From Ipomoea triloba (taxonomy: Eukaryota > Streptophyta > Magnoliopsida > Solanales > Convolvulaceae), in NCBI RefSeq assembly GCF_003576645.1, contig NC_044923.1:18410104-18474103 (forward strand): a DNA stretch of 64,000 nt. Reading direction: 5' to 3'. Below are positions 45,068-56,875 of this stretch, one piece after another (positions within the stretch are counted from its first letter, which is position 1; each line of letters opens with the position of its first letter). A program made the position numbers and the translations under genes. Below the pieces are notes generated by a model, which saw only the letters and a program-made list of their open reading frames with translations, made no database searches and was not told where the DNA came from.

Positions 45068-48000
45068 TATTATTATTATTATTATTATTATATGTTCTGT
45101 CATTTCAATTTCTTACTTCAAATCATTTAGCTATCTGTTTTTTTTTTTAATAACCAAATTTTCTATTTTCGCTAGTCTATATTTGGAAACTTATGAATAT
45201 GCACCTAGTCAAGTCTATGAAGAGGTAGATCTATGATTCTATGCTATCTAGTTTTGAGACTTAATATCAAATTGTACACTTCTACACGCAAAGAGTCTAA
45301 CGTAAATCAAACTCAAACCTTCAATATGCGTGGTAGGAGTCAAAACTCTACCCTGTTGTTGGAAACAAGTTGTAAGTGAGACAATACATATACTAGATCG
45401 ATCAATGCTCTAGAGGCTAGACTATATTTATCTATATACTTTTTTTTATTACTTTTAAAAGTGAATTCTACTATCACATCATCTATCTATATATAACTCC
45501 AACTTATTCTCAAAATATAATAATAATATTATTATTTAAATTTATTATTAAAATATCAAAAGTACCAAAACTATTTTAAATTAATGACATTTTTAACTTA
45601 TGCATTTGAACTTATTCTCGCACTTGAACCATCCCCTATATACATATACACACACACACATAACATATAAATAATTATAAATTAAATTATATATACTTAA
45701 ATTAATCATATTTTGTTTACAATTTTTAATGTATGATTAATTATCTTTATATAAATATTAATACAATTATATAGTTAATTAAAGTTTTTTATTATATAAA
45801 AAATATATTTTATAAACTTTATAAGTTAATATAAAGTGGAATCAATATATATATATATACACACACACACACATACATACATTTACTTATTCATTTATTT
45901 GTATACACATATTTTGTTTCAAAAGTATATGTTGTTCAAATTGAAAAGAAAATCAATTATTATATGTGAGGTTAGATGTTCAATTCTTACATTATACAAA
46001 TATTATAATATTTTAAAGTATATTTTTAAAAAATTAATGGACTAGTAGATTGACTCGTTTAGCCCGCTATTATATGGATTGGATTCATTTTCTCAACTAA
46101 TTACATTAAAAAGCGATCTACTCGGGTTAATAGGCCCTACTCGGTTTGCGTCGGTCCATGATGGGCTAGCCCATATGAGTAGGGTTGGTCTTTTTTGATA
46201 ACTCTAGGTTAGATTGCAATTACTAAGCTTTTAGGGTTGTTCTCCGCCCTAAGTTTCCTCAAAAGGTGCTTACTAGGCTTAAATTGACCAATCTACTCTC
46301 AACTCATCACCCTAGGTTGGTTTCAATTATGAATCGATGATTCCTAATTCCTCGATCGGAGGAATGAGAATTGAAACCTTATAAGGACGGTTTAATAATT
46401 CTGAATATATGAATCAACGGATACGATTTGAATTGTCAGTTCAATTAATATTTTTTATTTTTTTAAAAAATTTTATTTTTTGCATTTCCAAATTATAATT
46501 TTTATTTTTAAAGAATTTTCAACTCAAAGAAATATTTTAGATCAAATATATCGAGCTTAGTATTATTTTTTAAAACCAATTTATACGTTTTGGGAGAATC
46601 GGAACACTTCCGTTTTTGAACCAGAATCATCAGCAATTTTAGTTCCAATAAATTGCAAATCGAAATCAAAACCATCCATACAGTTCTAATTCGATTCTAA
46701 TTTGGGTCCGTTATCTTGGTTAAAGGCAGTTTTTTTTCCTCACATACTCTGGAACAGCGCCAGCGAGTAGTCTAGTGGACGGGATTTATTCAAATCAGAA
46801 TTCAGTCATCATGATCCTCATTTTACTCAGATCTAAACTTATGATTGATCCTTATTTGGAGTGGTTTTCAGCCGCAAATATTAAGGGAAGATTGTTTAAT
46901 GGCTTGGCTACATATAGAGCTCTATCACATGGGATTCTAACACGCCAATAACTATTCTAAATCTCACTTCCATTATTCTTTCAAATCAGATTTTATAAGA
47001 GGATTTCATACTGGTTTTTCTACAGTTCTTCACGTGTTCTTATTCTGGTTGCTTGAAGATTTATCCATGTTGATGAATCGTGATGTACTGCACAGTGTCA
47101 GCTCCAAGATGAGGAAGGCTTAGCTAGGAGTTTTTTTTTGTAACCATTAGTGTAGGATGGTTGTTGTTAGACTCATTGTAGCCCTTGTGATCATCTAGTG
47201 GATTGGGCTGACGTGAAGTGCCTCGCAGACGCAGGAGTGGAGCTCCGAACTGCGTGATCAATTCTGGTGTTTGGTTCAATTTTTATCGCTTTATTTTCTT
47301 GTTGTTTATTTATTTGTTTTTATAGTTTAATTCTTTCAGATAAATATTTCCTTTAAAACAAAGTTGGAACCTTTAGCTAAATTGTACATTCAAGACCCAC
47401 AATACAATTTCAATATATGTATAATTGTATAAGTACCTAGTTTAAACCGAATTGTAGTCATCTAACTCCAACTTCGTTCTATATAGACATTAGCTAAATG
47501 TGAGTAATACGATTCAAATTTATTTAGATCATATTAGAGTATTCATTTAATTGCTCATTCATACAAAAAAAAAAAAATCAGCAATTTATAAATAATTCGA
47601 CTATAGTAATGAACAATTGTCCAACTATCAAACTCTACTTATATCATCAATAACTATGAAACCTTATTATTAGTTAATTTCAAAATCAAAAGACAACCCG
47701 AGAAAATACAATCAATACCTATGAAACCTTATTAGTTATTTTCAAAATTGAAAGACAACCCAAGAAAATACAATCAATACCTATGAAACTTTATTAGTTA
47801 TTTTCAAATTGAAAGACAATCCAAGAAATCCCATAAAATGACACAAACACGGTTCATGTCCAACAATATCAAAATTGCCTGTATGAGTTTAAGTTAGTAC
47901 TCAGGTGGTAAATTGTAAAAAAATACATGACCGAGTCATGTCAGTCACAGTGTGAGAGTTACACCTAATGTGATGGATTTTTTGTGGACATTAAGTATTG

Positions 48001-48431
48001 ATCTTTTAGGAGAGGCTCATTATATTACCTCTCCACATCGGAATTGAAGCATTGTAGTTGTAGTAAGTAGGCCGCGCCAAAGAAATGTGGGGAAAATTAA
48101 GGGTGTATTTGATTCGAACATATATATAAGAATGGGTCGAAATTAGAATAGAAATTAAATATTTAGTAATTGAAACGCTAATATGTATTTACTCATCTCT
48201 TCATAGTAATTTTAATATATAATATAATTAAGTGGTCCTAATACTTTGATTTAGGTGAAAATTACAGGCGGAGAATGATGTAAGTAGCTGCGATATGATA
48301 AAACTGAAATCCAGCATGCACTGAAAAGTATGTCTGTGTAGACAGATCATATATGAAATACCGTACCCATCCCATATATGCATGCATCTATAAATCCGAT
48401 AGATTCATATATAGCAATTTATTATTATTTG
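43561..48431. other. Long intergenic stretch
   Basis: A direct repeat of about 38 bp (TTGTTTTATTTGACAAGATT...) sits at 43886 and 43923, (TAA)n/(TTA)n at 45031-45091 forms an inverted pair, and a TATATATACACACACAC microsatellite lies at 45846-45874. The 45490-45640 stretch ends with GAACCATCCCCTATATA, similar to the outer end of the candidate MITE at 33087. 46990-47300 looks like a decayed LTR end. No gene is supported. Confidence 0.5.
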
Positions 48432-49655
48432 TTAATAATGCATGCCTTGACTGCCGAACTCAACCGCAGCTTCTGCCGCTTCACTCAAAGCCTTTAAGAT
48501 ACTGGCTGACACTTGATGCGATTGCTCCAAAGCTCTAGCTCTTTCCAAACCATCTTTTCCTACTACATACCCTTTCCATAACATTCTTTTAACCACGCTC
48601 ATTACTTTCTCCGCACCATCTTGCTCACCAACTCCTGAATCTGATGATGCCTCTTCCTAACATATAATATAATATAATTAGCCAATAGGAAATTAAACTC
48701 GATCATTTTTGTACGAGCTGAGGAAAGAATGAATGAAGCATACAATAATTGATGAAGAATGAGTTGCTTCTTCAGACTTCCAGCAAATCTGGTTCCAGAT
48801 ATCATCATCTTTGTAGTGTTCCCAACGGGATATGCATACAGGTTGATCCACAATTATGGCGCCCTGCCCGGGCCGGGGTATCAATATAATATAATGTTCA
48901 GATTTAGTACTCACCAAACAAACTAGTAAGGGAATTGGAATTCAGTTTTAGCACTTACATTAAGGAATACAGCGATTTCCAATGCATGTGAAGATCTAAA
49001 GCTCACATAGGCTGTACTTGCAACTTCACTAGCTCTGTATGTATGTATGTATGTATTTTTTTTTTACAAATCAAAATTAAAACAAAAAATATTTGAACTT
49101 AACATTAATTAACACCTACCAGGATTAATATAATTGAAGGAATTTATTAATAGATGATGGAAGTAGTAGTACAATACTATACGTACCTGAGAATCTGGAT
49201 ACGATCAATCTTTCCACAGAGACCAAAAAAATGATGAAGCTCCTTCTCGGTAGCAATAGGGGAGAGATTTGTAACTTCAGCAGTGTAACCACCTGGATTA
49301 TTCATGCTATGCTGATTGCCTGCCACGTACACATCAACGTAACTAATAGATAACAAAAGATTCCTATACGTTAAAAGATAATCCACAAATCAAATAATGT
49401 TTCTAAAACATTACATTAATTCAGGCCAGGAAAAAGCTAGCTAGCTATATATAGAGAGAGAGAGATCTTTCGAGGATTTTATTTCGAAATTGAAATGTTA
49501 CCAACGGAACGTTGTTGGTTATATAGGAAGGAAGGAAGTTGGTTACCTGGATGACTTGACTTTAAGCAAGATTTGGCTACAACGTAAGTCGTACAAGTAT
49601 TTAGAAGGGGCGGTGTGTATTTGAAGTAGAAATTTGTAGGAAGAGAGTGGAACAT
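48432..49655 (-). CDS. RRM protein, ACD11-binding-partner type
   Basis: Minus-strand exons 49319-49187, 49034-48959, 48863-48744 and 48656-48432 join in phase. From MNNPGG (ATG 49305) they encode 179 residues: an RRM (residues about 7-80) with RNP2-like AEVTNLS and RNP1-like STAYVSF, then IVDQPVCISRWEHY, an acidic linker and a helical tail VVKRMLWKGYVVGKDGLERA typical of BPA1-like proteins. Such proteins bind lipids or partner proteins linked to cell death control and may bind RNA. An upstream exon (49655-49547) splices in phase (CAG|GTAACC donor, GGCAG acceptor at 49320) and would add 41 residues from ATG 49655; otherwise it is 5' UTR. The frame is intact. Partner specificity is inferred from family. 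Confidence 0.85.
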
Positions 49656-49739
49656 TTTGTTGATAAGAGGAGGTTTGGGGAAAGCCCAGTAGCTTCTGCT
49701 ACTAATTACTGAAACACAGAACGAATTGGCGGCCAATGT

Positions 49740-50645
49740 TTAAGCCCAGATATTATACTTTCACATCTTAATATTTGTGACTCATACATTGAATACAGAA
49801 CTTTTTAAAAAGATATAAATAAAATTTTTTAAAAAAAAAAGATTTTATTAAAGGGATAAAAGAAAGAAAAATTATAATGAGATTATATTTTTTGTCAGCA
49901 AATGATAATTTTTGTTCTTTTTTACATATTTTTTTTTATTTATCTGAATAATCTAACATGTTTTGGTTTAGACTCAGGCAAGTGATGAATTATACATTCT
50001 GATGCCTTCGTTTGACAAATTTTTATCTTACTATGTCTGAATTTGACATTAATTCGCTTCAGTAAGAAAGATAAGGACCTTTCACTTAGAGTACAAACAT
50101 TAAAATTGGGTGTGTATAATGTTTTAAACTGATTTAGGGTCTACAGTGCCACATATGGAGCAGTATCAACATTTTGTTTAAAATTGCAGTTTAGATTGAG
50201 GGAAGTGATGAAGGTCTCATTTGGATTTCTCTAAAAGATGTTTGTATTCAAATTTAGATTGTGTATTATAGAGTAGTAGAACTGTAGTTTAAAATTTTAA
50301 CATCCATTATGGTTAGTGAGATTTGGTACTGTTGTGTAATTGTGTAGAACTGGTTTTAAAATTGTGTATTATCAAAAGGGTTATGAATAAGATTTTGTTA
50401 TTTTTTTAGATTTACCACAGTTGTGTAATTCTTTGCTTATATTAACTTATGAAAAAAGTTTCTATTACTTAATACTTTTAATTAAAAAAAGGTGCAAAAG
50501 GTTGAAAACAATTTCAGTTTATTAATGTATTCTGTTAAATACGGAAAAAGATTTTTGTTAAAATATAAAACAAAATGATTGGTGGTGTTATTCATAGTTG
50601 GTTACTGTAATAAGTTGTAGGTATGTAGTGACTTAATGAACTAGT
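49740..50645. other. Intergenic DNA between the RRM gene and the LINE (first contig copy)
   Basis: AT-rich, no coding feature. From 49821 on it is repeated identically at 51382 because of a contig overlap. Confidence 0.6.
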
Positions 50646-51381
50646 AATGGGAAAATTTTCTCTCTCGGTTTCGAGAGATTCTTTCCTTTTCCCGGCTAAG
50701 ATATTTTCGGTAACAAGTTCCGCTCCTCCTAGCCGCTAGCGGTGGGTGGTGGCGAATGGCGTCGACGGAGCAGGTAGCTCCGGATCCAAATTTGAAGACG
50801 GAGGCACCATCTGATGTTCCTATGGCATTGGACAACGACCCTCCAAGATCGATGAAGAAGTTTAAGGCTATGAAGAGATCATTTGCAGACACGGTGAGTT
50901 CCCCGCCCCCTCTCGTCGAGGAAGAACAACCACAGTCAGATGAACATTTGCAGCGTAACTTCGGCACTGGCCGAGGTCACGCATCGTGACCTCGGCCCAG
51001 GTCACGAATCGCGACCTCGGCGCTGGTCGAGGTCACGCCTCGGCACGGAGGCCTGGCCTCGTGCCGAGTACGCAACGTAACACCTCGAGCAGCGTCACCT
51101 CCTCGAGCAGCGTCACCTCCTCGAGCAGAGTCACCTCCTCGAGCAGCGTCACCACCTCGAACAGAGTCACCACCTCGAGTAGAGTCACCTCCTCGAGCAG
51201 CGTCACCTCCACGAGCAGCGTCACCACCTCGAGCAGCGTCACCTCCTCGAGCGGCGTCACCTCCTCGAGCGGAGTCACCTCCTCGAGCAGCGTCACCACC
51301 TCGAGCAAAGTCACCACCTCGAGTAGAGTTACCTCCTCGAGCAGCGTCACCTCCACGAGCAGCGTCACCACCTCGAGCAGN
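49821..51381 (+). other. Probable false duplication: contig end overlapping 51382-52941
   Basis: Sequence from 49821 matches 51382 onward (offset 1561) without visible difference for about 1450 bp, through the LINE 5' end and the first minisatellite units. The copies part company near 51271-51290, inside the 18-bp repeat, and the contig then stops at a single N (51381). This is what overlapping, unmerged contig ends in a tandem repeat look like. Confidence 0.82.
50756..50989 (+). pseudogene. LINE ORF1 N-terminus (redundant copy)
   Basis: Identical to 52317-52550; see that entry. It lies in the contig tail that duplicates 51382-52941 and is probably not a separate locus. Confidence 0.75.
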
Positions 51382-52316
51382 AAAATTTTTTAAAAAAAAA
51401 AGATTTTATTAAAGGGATAAAAGAAAGAAAAATTATAATGAGATTATATTTTTTGTCAGCAAATGATAATTTTTGTTCTTTTTTACATATTTTTTTTTAT
51501 TTATCTGAATAATCTAACATGTTTTGGTTTAGACTCAGGCAAGTGATGAATTATACATTCTGATGCCTTCGTTTGACAAATTTTTATCTTACTATGTCTG
51601 AATTTGACATTAATTCGCTTCAGTAAGAAAGATAAGGACCTTTCACTTAGAGTACAAACATTAAAATTGGGTGTGTATAATGTTTTAAACTGATTTAGGG
51701 TCTACAGTGCCACATATGGAGCAGTATCAACATTTTGTTTAAAATTGCAGTTTAGATTGAGGGAAGTGATGAAGGTCTCATTTGGATTTCTCTAAAAGAT
51801 GTTTGTATTCAAATTTAGATTGTGTATTATAGAGTAGTAGAACTGTAGTTTAAAATTTTAACATCCATTATGGTTAGTGAGATTTGGTACTGTTGTGTAA
51901 TTGTGTAGAACTGGTTTTAAAATTGTGTATTATCAAAAGGGTTATGAATAAGATTTTGTTATTTTTTTAGATTTACCACAGTTGTGTAATTCTTTGCTTA
52001 TATTAACTTATGAAAAAAGTTTCTATTACTTAATACTTTTAATTAAAAAAAGGTGCAAAAGGTTGAAAACAATTTCAGTTTATTAATGTATTCTGTTAAA
52101 TACGGAAAAAGATTTTTGTTAAAATATAAAACAAAATGATTGGTGGTGTTATTCATAGTTGGTTACTGTAATAAGTTGTAGGTATGTAGTGACTTAATGA
52201 ACTAGTAATGGGAAAATTTTCTCTCTCGGTTTCGAGAGATTCTTTCCTTTTCCCGGCTAAGATATTTTCGGTAACAAGTTCCGCTCCTCCTAGCCGCTAG
52301 CGGTGGGTGGTGGCGA

Positions 52317-52550
52317 ATGGCGTCGACGGAGCAGGTAGCTCCGGATCCAAATTTGAAGACGGAGGCACCATCTGATGTTCCTATGGCATTGGACAACGAC
52401 CCTCCAAGATCGATGAAGAAGTTTAAGGCTATGAAGAGATCATTTGCAGACACGGTGAGTTCCCCGCCCCCTCTCGTCGAGGAAGAACAACCACAGTCAG
52501 ATGAACATTTGCAGCGTAACTTCGGCACTGGCCGAGGTCACGCATCGTGA
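52317..52550 (+). pseudogene. LINE ORF1 N-terminal fragment
   Basis: ATG 52317 starts a 77-codon frame with MALDNDPPRSMKKFKAMKR and RSFADTVSSPPPLVEEE, the usual lead-in of plant LINE ORF1 proteins. After about residue 67 the sequence becomes unrelated (GRGHAS) and stops at 52548-52550, where the palindrome-rich inserted DNA begins. Confidence 0.7.
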
Positions 52551-52631
52551 CCTCGGCCCAGGTCACGAATCGCGACCTCGGCGCTGGTCGAGGTCACGCC
52601 TCGGCACGGAGGCCTGGCCTCGTGCCGAGTA
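52531..52631. repeat. Palindrome cluster left of the minisatellite
   Basis: GGCCGAGGTCACG (52531-52543) is followed after CAT by its exact complement CGTGACCTCGGCC. Further GACCTCGG/CCGAGGTC and CTCGGCACG/CGTGCCGAG pairs follow. Strong GC-rich stem-loops are possible. The same motif family appears at 55120-55196. Confidence 0.85.
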
Positions 52632-52642
52632 CGCAACGTAAC

Positions 52643-54640
52643 ACCTCGAGCAGCGTCACCTCCTCGAGCAGCGTCACCTCCTCGAGCAGAGTCACCTCCT
52701 CGAGCAGCGTCACCACCTCGAACAGAGTCACCACCTCGAGTAGAGTCACCTCCTCGAGCAGCGTCACCTCCACGAGCAGCGTCACCACCTCGAGCAGCGT
52801 CACCTCCTCGAGCGGCGTCACCTCCTCGAGCGGCGTCACCTCCTCGAGCGGCGTCACCTCCTCGAGCGGCGTCACCTCCTCGAGCGGCGTCACCTCCTCG
52901 AGCGGCGTCACCTCCTCGAGCGGCGTCACCTCCTCGAGCGGCGTCACCTCCTCGAGCGGCGTCACCTCCTCGAGCGGCGTCACCTCCTCGAGCGGCGTCA
53001 CCTCCTCGAGCGGCGTCACCTCCTCGAGCGGCGTCACCTCCTCGAGCGGCGTCACCTCCTCGAGCGGCGTCACCTCCTCGAGCGGCGTCACCTCCTCGAG
53101 CGGCGTCACCTCCTCGAGCGGCGTCACCTCCTCGAGCGGCGTCACCTCCTCGAGCGGCGTCACCTCCTCGAGCGGCGTCACCTCCTCGAGCGGCGTCACC
53201 TCCTCGAGCGGCGTCACCTCCTCGAGCGGCGTCACCTCCTCGAGCGGCGTCACCTCCTCGAGCGGCGTCACCTCCTCGAGCGGCGTCACCTCCTCGAGCG
53301 GCGTCACCTCCTCGAGCGGCGTCACCTCCTCGAGCGGCGTCACCTCCTCGAGCGGCGTCACCTCCTCGAGCGGCGTCACCTCCTCGAGCGGCGTCACCTC
53401 CTCGAGCGGCGTCACCTCCTCGAGCGGCGTCACCTCCTCGAGCGGCGTCACCTCCTCGAGCGGCGTCACCTCCTCGAGCGGCGTCACCTCCTCGAGCGGC
53501 GTCACCTCCTCGAGCGGCGTCACCTCCTCGAGCGGCGTCACCTCCTCGAGCGGCGTCACCTCCTCGAGCGGCGTCACCTCCTCGAGCGGCGTCACCTCCT
53601 CGAGCGGCGTCACCTCCTCGAGCGGCGTCACCTCCTCGAGCGGCGTCACCTCCTCGAGCGGCGTCACCTCCTCGAGCGGCGTCACCTCCTCGAGCGGCGT
53701 CACCTCCTCGAGCGGCGTCACCTCCTCGAGCGGCGTCACCTCCTCGAGCGGCGTCACCTCCTCGAGCGGCGTCACCTCCTCGAGCGGCGTCACCTCCTCG
53801 AGCGGCGTCACCTCCTCGAGCGGCGTCACCTCCTCGAGCGGCGTCACCTCCTCGAGCGGCGTCACCTCCTCGAGCGGCGTCACCTCCTCGAGCGGCGTCA
53901 CCTCCTCGAGCGGCGTCACCTCCTCGAGCGGCGTCACCTCCTCGAGCGGCGTCACCTCCTCGAGCGGCGTCACCTCCTCGAGCGGCGTCACCTCCTCGAG
54001 CGGCGTCACCTCCTCGAGCGGCGTCACCTCCTCGAGCGGCGTCACCTCCTCGAGCGGCGTCACCTCCTCGAGCGGCGTCACCTCCTCGAGCGGCGTCACC
54101 TCCTCGAGCGGCGTCACCTCCTCGAGCGGCGTCACCTCCTCGAGCGGCGTCACCTCCTCGAGCGGCGTCACCTCCTCGAGCGGCGTCACCTCCTCGAGCG
54201 GCGTCACCTCCTCGAGCGGCGTCACCTCCTCGAGCGGCGTCACCTCCTCGAGCGGCGTCACCTCCTCGAGCGGCGTCACCTCCTCGAGCGGCGTCACCTC
54301 CTCGAGCGGCGTCACCTCCTCGAGCGGCGTCACCTCCTCGAGCGGCGTCACCTCCTCGAGCGGCGTCACCTCCTCGAGCGGCGTCACCTCCTCGAGCAGC
54401 GTCACCACCTCGAGCAGCGTCACCACCTCGAGCATCGTCACCTGCTCAAGCGGCGTCACCACTTCGAGTAGCGTCACCACTTCGAGTAGAGTCACCACCT
54501 CGAGCAGAGTCACCTCCTCGAACAGCGTCACCACCTCGAGCAGAGTCACCTCCTCGAGCAGCGTCACCTCCTCAAGTGGTGTCACCTCCACGAGCAACGT
54601 CACCACCTTGAGCAGCGCCGCCTCCTCAAGTGCGCCGTAT
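52643..54640. repeat. 18-bp GC-rich minisatellite, 88 perfect copies plus variants
   Basis: The unit GTCACCTCCTCGAGCGGC is repeated perfectly 88 times from 52799 to 54382 (1584 bp); about 9 variant units precede it and about 14 follow. The unit is a multiple of three, so plus frame 2 reads VTSSSG repeats over 754 codons and the minus strand reads EVTPLE repeats; both are probably by-products of the period. A Ser/Thr-rich linker protein is possible but has no start context or partner. Copy number in the real genome may differ since a contig broke in it. Confidence 0.95.
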
Positions 54641-55594
54641 CCTCCTCAAGTGCGTTTGCTTCTTCCTCAAGTGCGTTTGCTTCCTCCACTTGTGAATCCG
54701 TCTTCTGCACTTGTGCATTCGCATCCTCCACTGGTGCATCTATCTCCTCAAGTGCGTCTGTCGCCTCCACTGGTGCATCCGCCTCCTTCACTTGTGCGTT
54801 TACCTCCATAAGAAAAAGGACCCAGTAGTTGGTCATGGTCTGCCCTGATCAATTTTGTTAAAAAACCAAAAAACAATAAAAAATCGGCACGAGATCCAAT
54901 CGTGCTAGGTACCTGACGGGAGAGTGTTTTTCTGAGCCCAGCAAAAGGTTTGGATTCAAAAAACACCAAACTCTAATCCCTTAGGGCCGGCACGAGATTC
55001 GATCTCGCTAGCTACCTGACGGGAGAGCTGACCTTTGACCGAGCCTACGGGCGGTCGAAGTGAGCTCGCGCTCAGAGCGCCAAAAAAATAAAATAAAATA
55101 ATAAAATAAAATAAAAATTGGCCGAGGTTAGTCCTCGGCCAACTCTAGCCGAGGTCAATCCTCGGCCCACTTTGGCCGAGGCCTGACCTCGGCCAATCTC
55201 GCGCTCGAAAAAAAAAATTTTAAAAAAAAACAACAACAACAACAAAAACAAGAACAATTTTCGCACAAGTCATTACTCCAAAACCACCTCAATCGCTCTC
55301 GTTGGCTATGGAGTGGGGGGACTGGTGACAGAGTAATCAGGCAAGCAGACCCAAGACAATGAGTGGACGTTCAAACTAGCTGTTCAGCATTCACTACAAC
55401 GGCACTCTAACGGCGCTCAGCATTGATGCTCCATTTACTGCGCATTGAAGATGGAACGTTGCGCTTAGGAATATAAAGGACGCTCACAACACTTGCAAGG
55501 GGACGACACTTGAACTTAGACAAAAAAACATACACTGAGCATTGTACTGCACTCAAGCACTGTACTCAACATTTATACTCAATAATACTCAAAT
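54641..55594. other. Right part of the DNA inserted in LINE ORF1
   Basis: Holds a degenerate CCTCC(A/T)C(T/A)(G/T)GTGC repeat (54641-54810), two copies of a 40-bp CGGCACGAGAT...ACCTGACGGGAGAG block (54885-54924; 54988-55027), a GGCCGAGG...CCTCGGCC palindrome set (55119-55196), and A-rich runs. No gene is recognised. Seen on the minus strand, the 40-bp blocks resemble a tRNA T arm (loop ATCGAAT), so they could be SINE pieces. Confidence 0.55.
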
Positions 55595-56875
55595 AATATA
55601 CCGGTAACATTATTACCGTCAAACATCAACCTCAATGTTATAAACCAAAGACTTAGCAGCATGTGGCGTCTCCAGGGTAAGTTCAACCTCATTGATATGG
55701 GTTATGGTTGTTTCATTGTTCGTTTTGGTAACTGTAAGGATTATTTACATGCTCTCCTCGATGGACCGTGGAAAATTTTTGACAACTACCTCGTCACTCA
55801 ACGTTGGGAGCCAGAGTTCAGGCCTCGATCAGCCAAGCTTTCGAAGATGGCGGTATGGGTCAGGCTCCCAGAACTCCCGGTTGAATACTTTAAAGACGAT
55901 ATAGTTAAGTCGATCCTGGAAGGTGTGGGTAAACCATTGAAACTTGACCGCACGACGGTGTCAAGGGAAAAAGGGCGATTTGCAAGGGCCGCTGTGGAGG
56001 TCGACTTGAGTAAACCGCTGGTCACTAAGGTATTGATTAGAAATGATGTGCAAATGGTCGAATATGAAGGCTTGCATGTGGTGTGTTTTGGATGTGGGGT
56101 GGTTGGTCACAGGGAGCAGGACTGCCCCCACACGAAAACTGCACCAGTTGATTCTTCGAACATCAATATCAATGCGGTGCCGCCTACGGAACCGGACATG
56201 GCAACAGAGGCGACAAAGGAGCCGGTTAGTGAGAAGGTCGCTAATACGCCTAGGGGATATGGTCCTTAGATGTTAGTGACTAGAAAACCCAAGGCACCAG
56301 TGAAGAATACGAATCATAATCAGACGAAGAATACCAATCACAACCAGGGGAAAAATAAGAGTCAAAACCAGGGGAAGAAAGTTGGTGACACCTCCCATAG
56401 CAACTCGAATCCATTTAAGGTTCTTGCAGACAAGGGAGGTGGTGACGTGCAAACATAGAAGTCCAAAGGAAAAGACAAATCGGTTGGGGAACGCCGGGAT
56501 AGTTCCAAAGGTAAGTCGCCTATCTTTTTGAACTCCCCTCAGAACCCTTTAAGACAAGACATGGCCCCGACACCCCACTACGTGAATCGTGGTAATCCCG
56601 GGCCAAGTGTGAGGGGAAGGGGTGGCGGGTCTGTTGCGTCTCGTGGAAGGGGTTCCGGCCGAGGGGCTTTGACGAGTCGGGCCATCCCTCCTAGTAGTGG
56701 TGGTAATACCAACCATGATATTGGAAATTTTGTGTTCCAGTTTGGTAGTACTGCTCCGCCTGTGGCGTGGCAGAATACGATGGGGTTCCCTCCCGTTGTG
56801 GCAGGTGACCCGAATTGTTGTTCGCTTGGGGATGGCGTTGATCAATCTTCCCCTCTCCCGGTGGTTTCCTCATGA
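55595..56875 (+). pseudogene. LINE ORF1 (DUF4283 plus CCHC knuckle)
   Basis: The frame resumes near 55600 (LNVINQRLSSMWRLQGKFNL) with DUF4283 features: MGYGCFIVRF, LLDGPWKIFDNYLVTQRW and MAVWVRLPELPVEYF. Next is the zinc knuckle CFGCGVVGHREQDCP. The basic, Asn/Gln-rich and then Gly/Arg-rich C-terminus would bind RNA. Two in-frame stops, TAG 56267-56269 (in GYGP-stop-MLVTRK, where Trp is usual) and TAG 56456-56458, kill it. It ends in TGA at 56873-56875, overlapping the ORF2 start by ATGA. Confidence 0.85.

Noticed and set aside
46740..46830. tRNA-like stretch GCGCCAGCGAGTAGTCTAGTGG
   Set aside because: An A-box-like start but no T arm or cloverleaf.
52547..54811. 754-codon Ser/Thr/Val-rich ORF (VTSSSG repeats) and its 670-codon antisense partner
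   Set aside because: The 18-bp unit is a multiple of three without stops, so both strands stay open automatically. There is no homology, leader or downstream domain.
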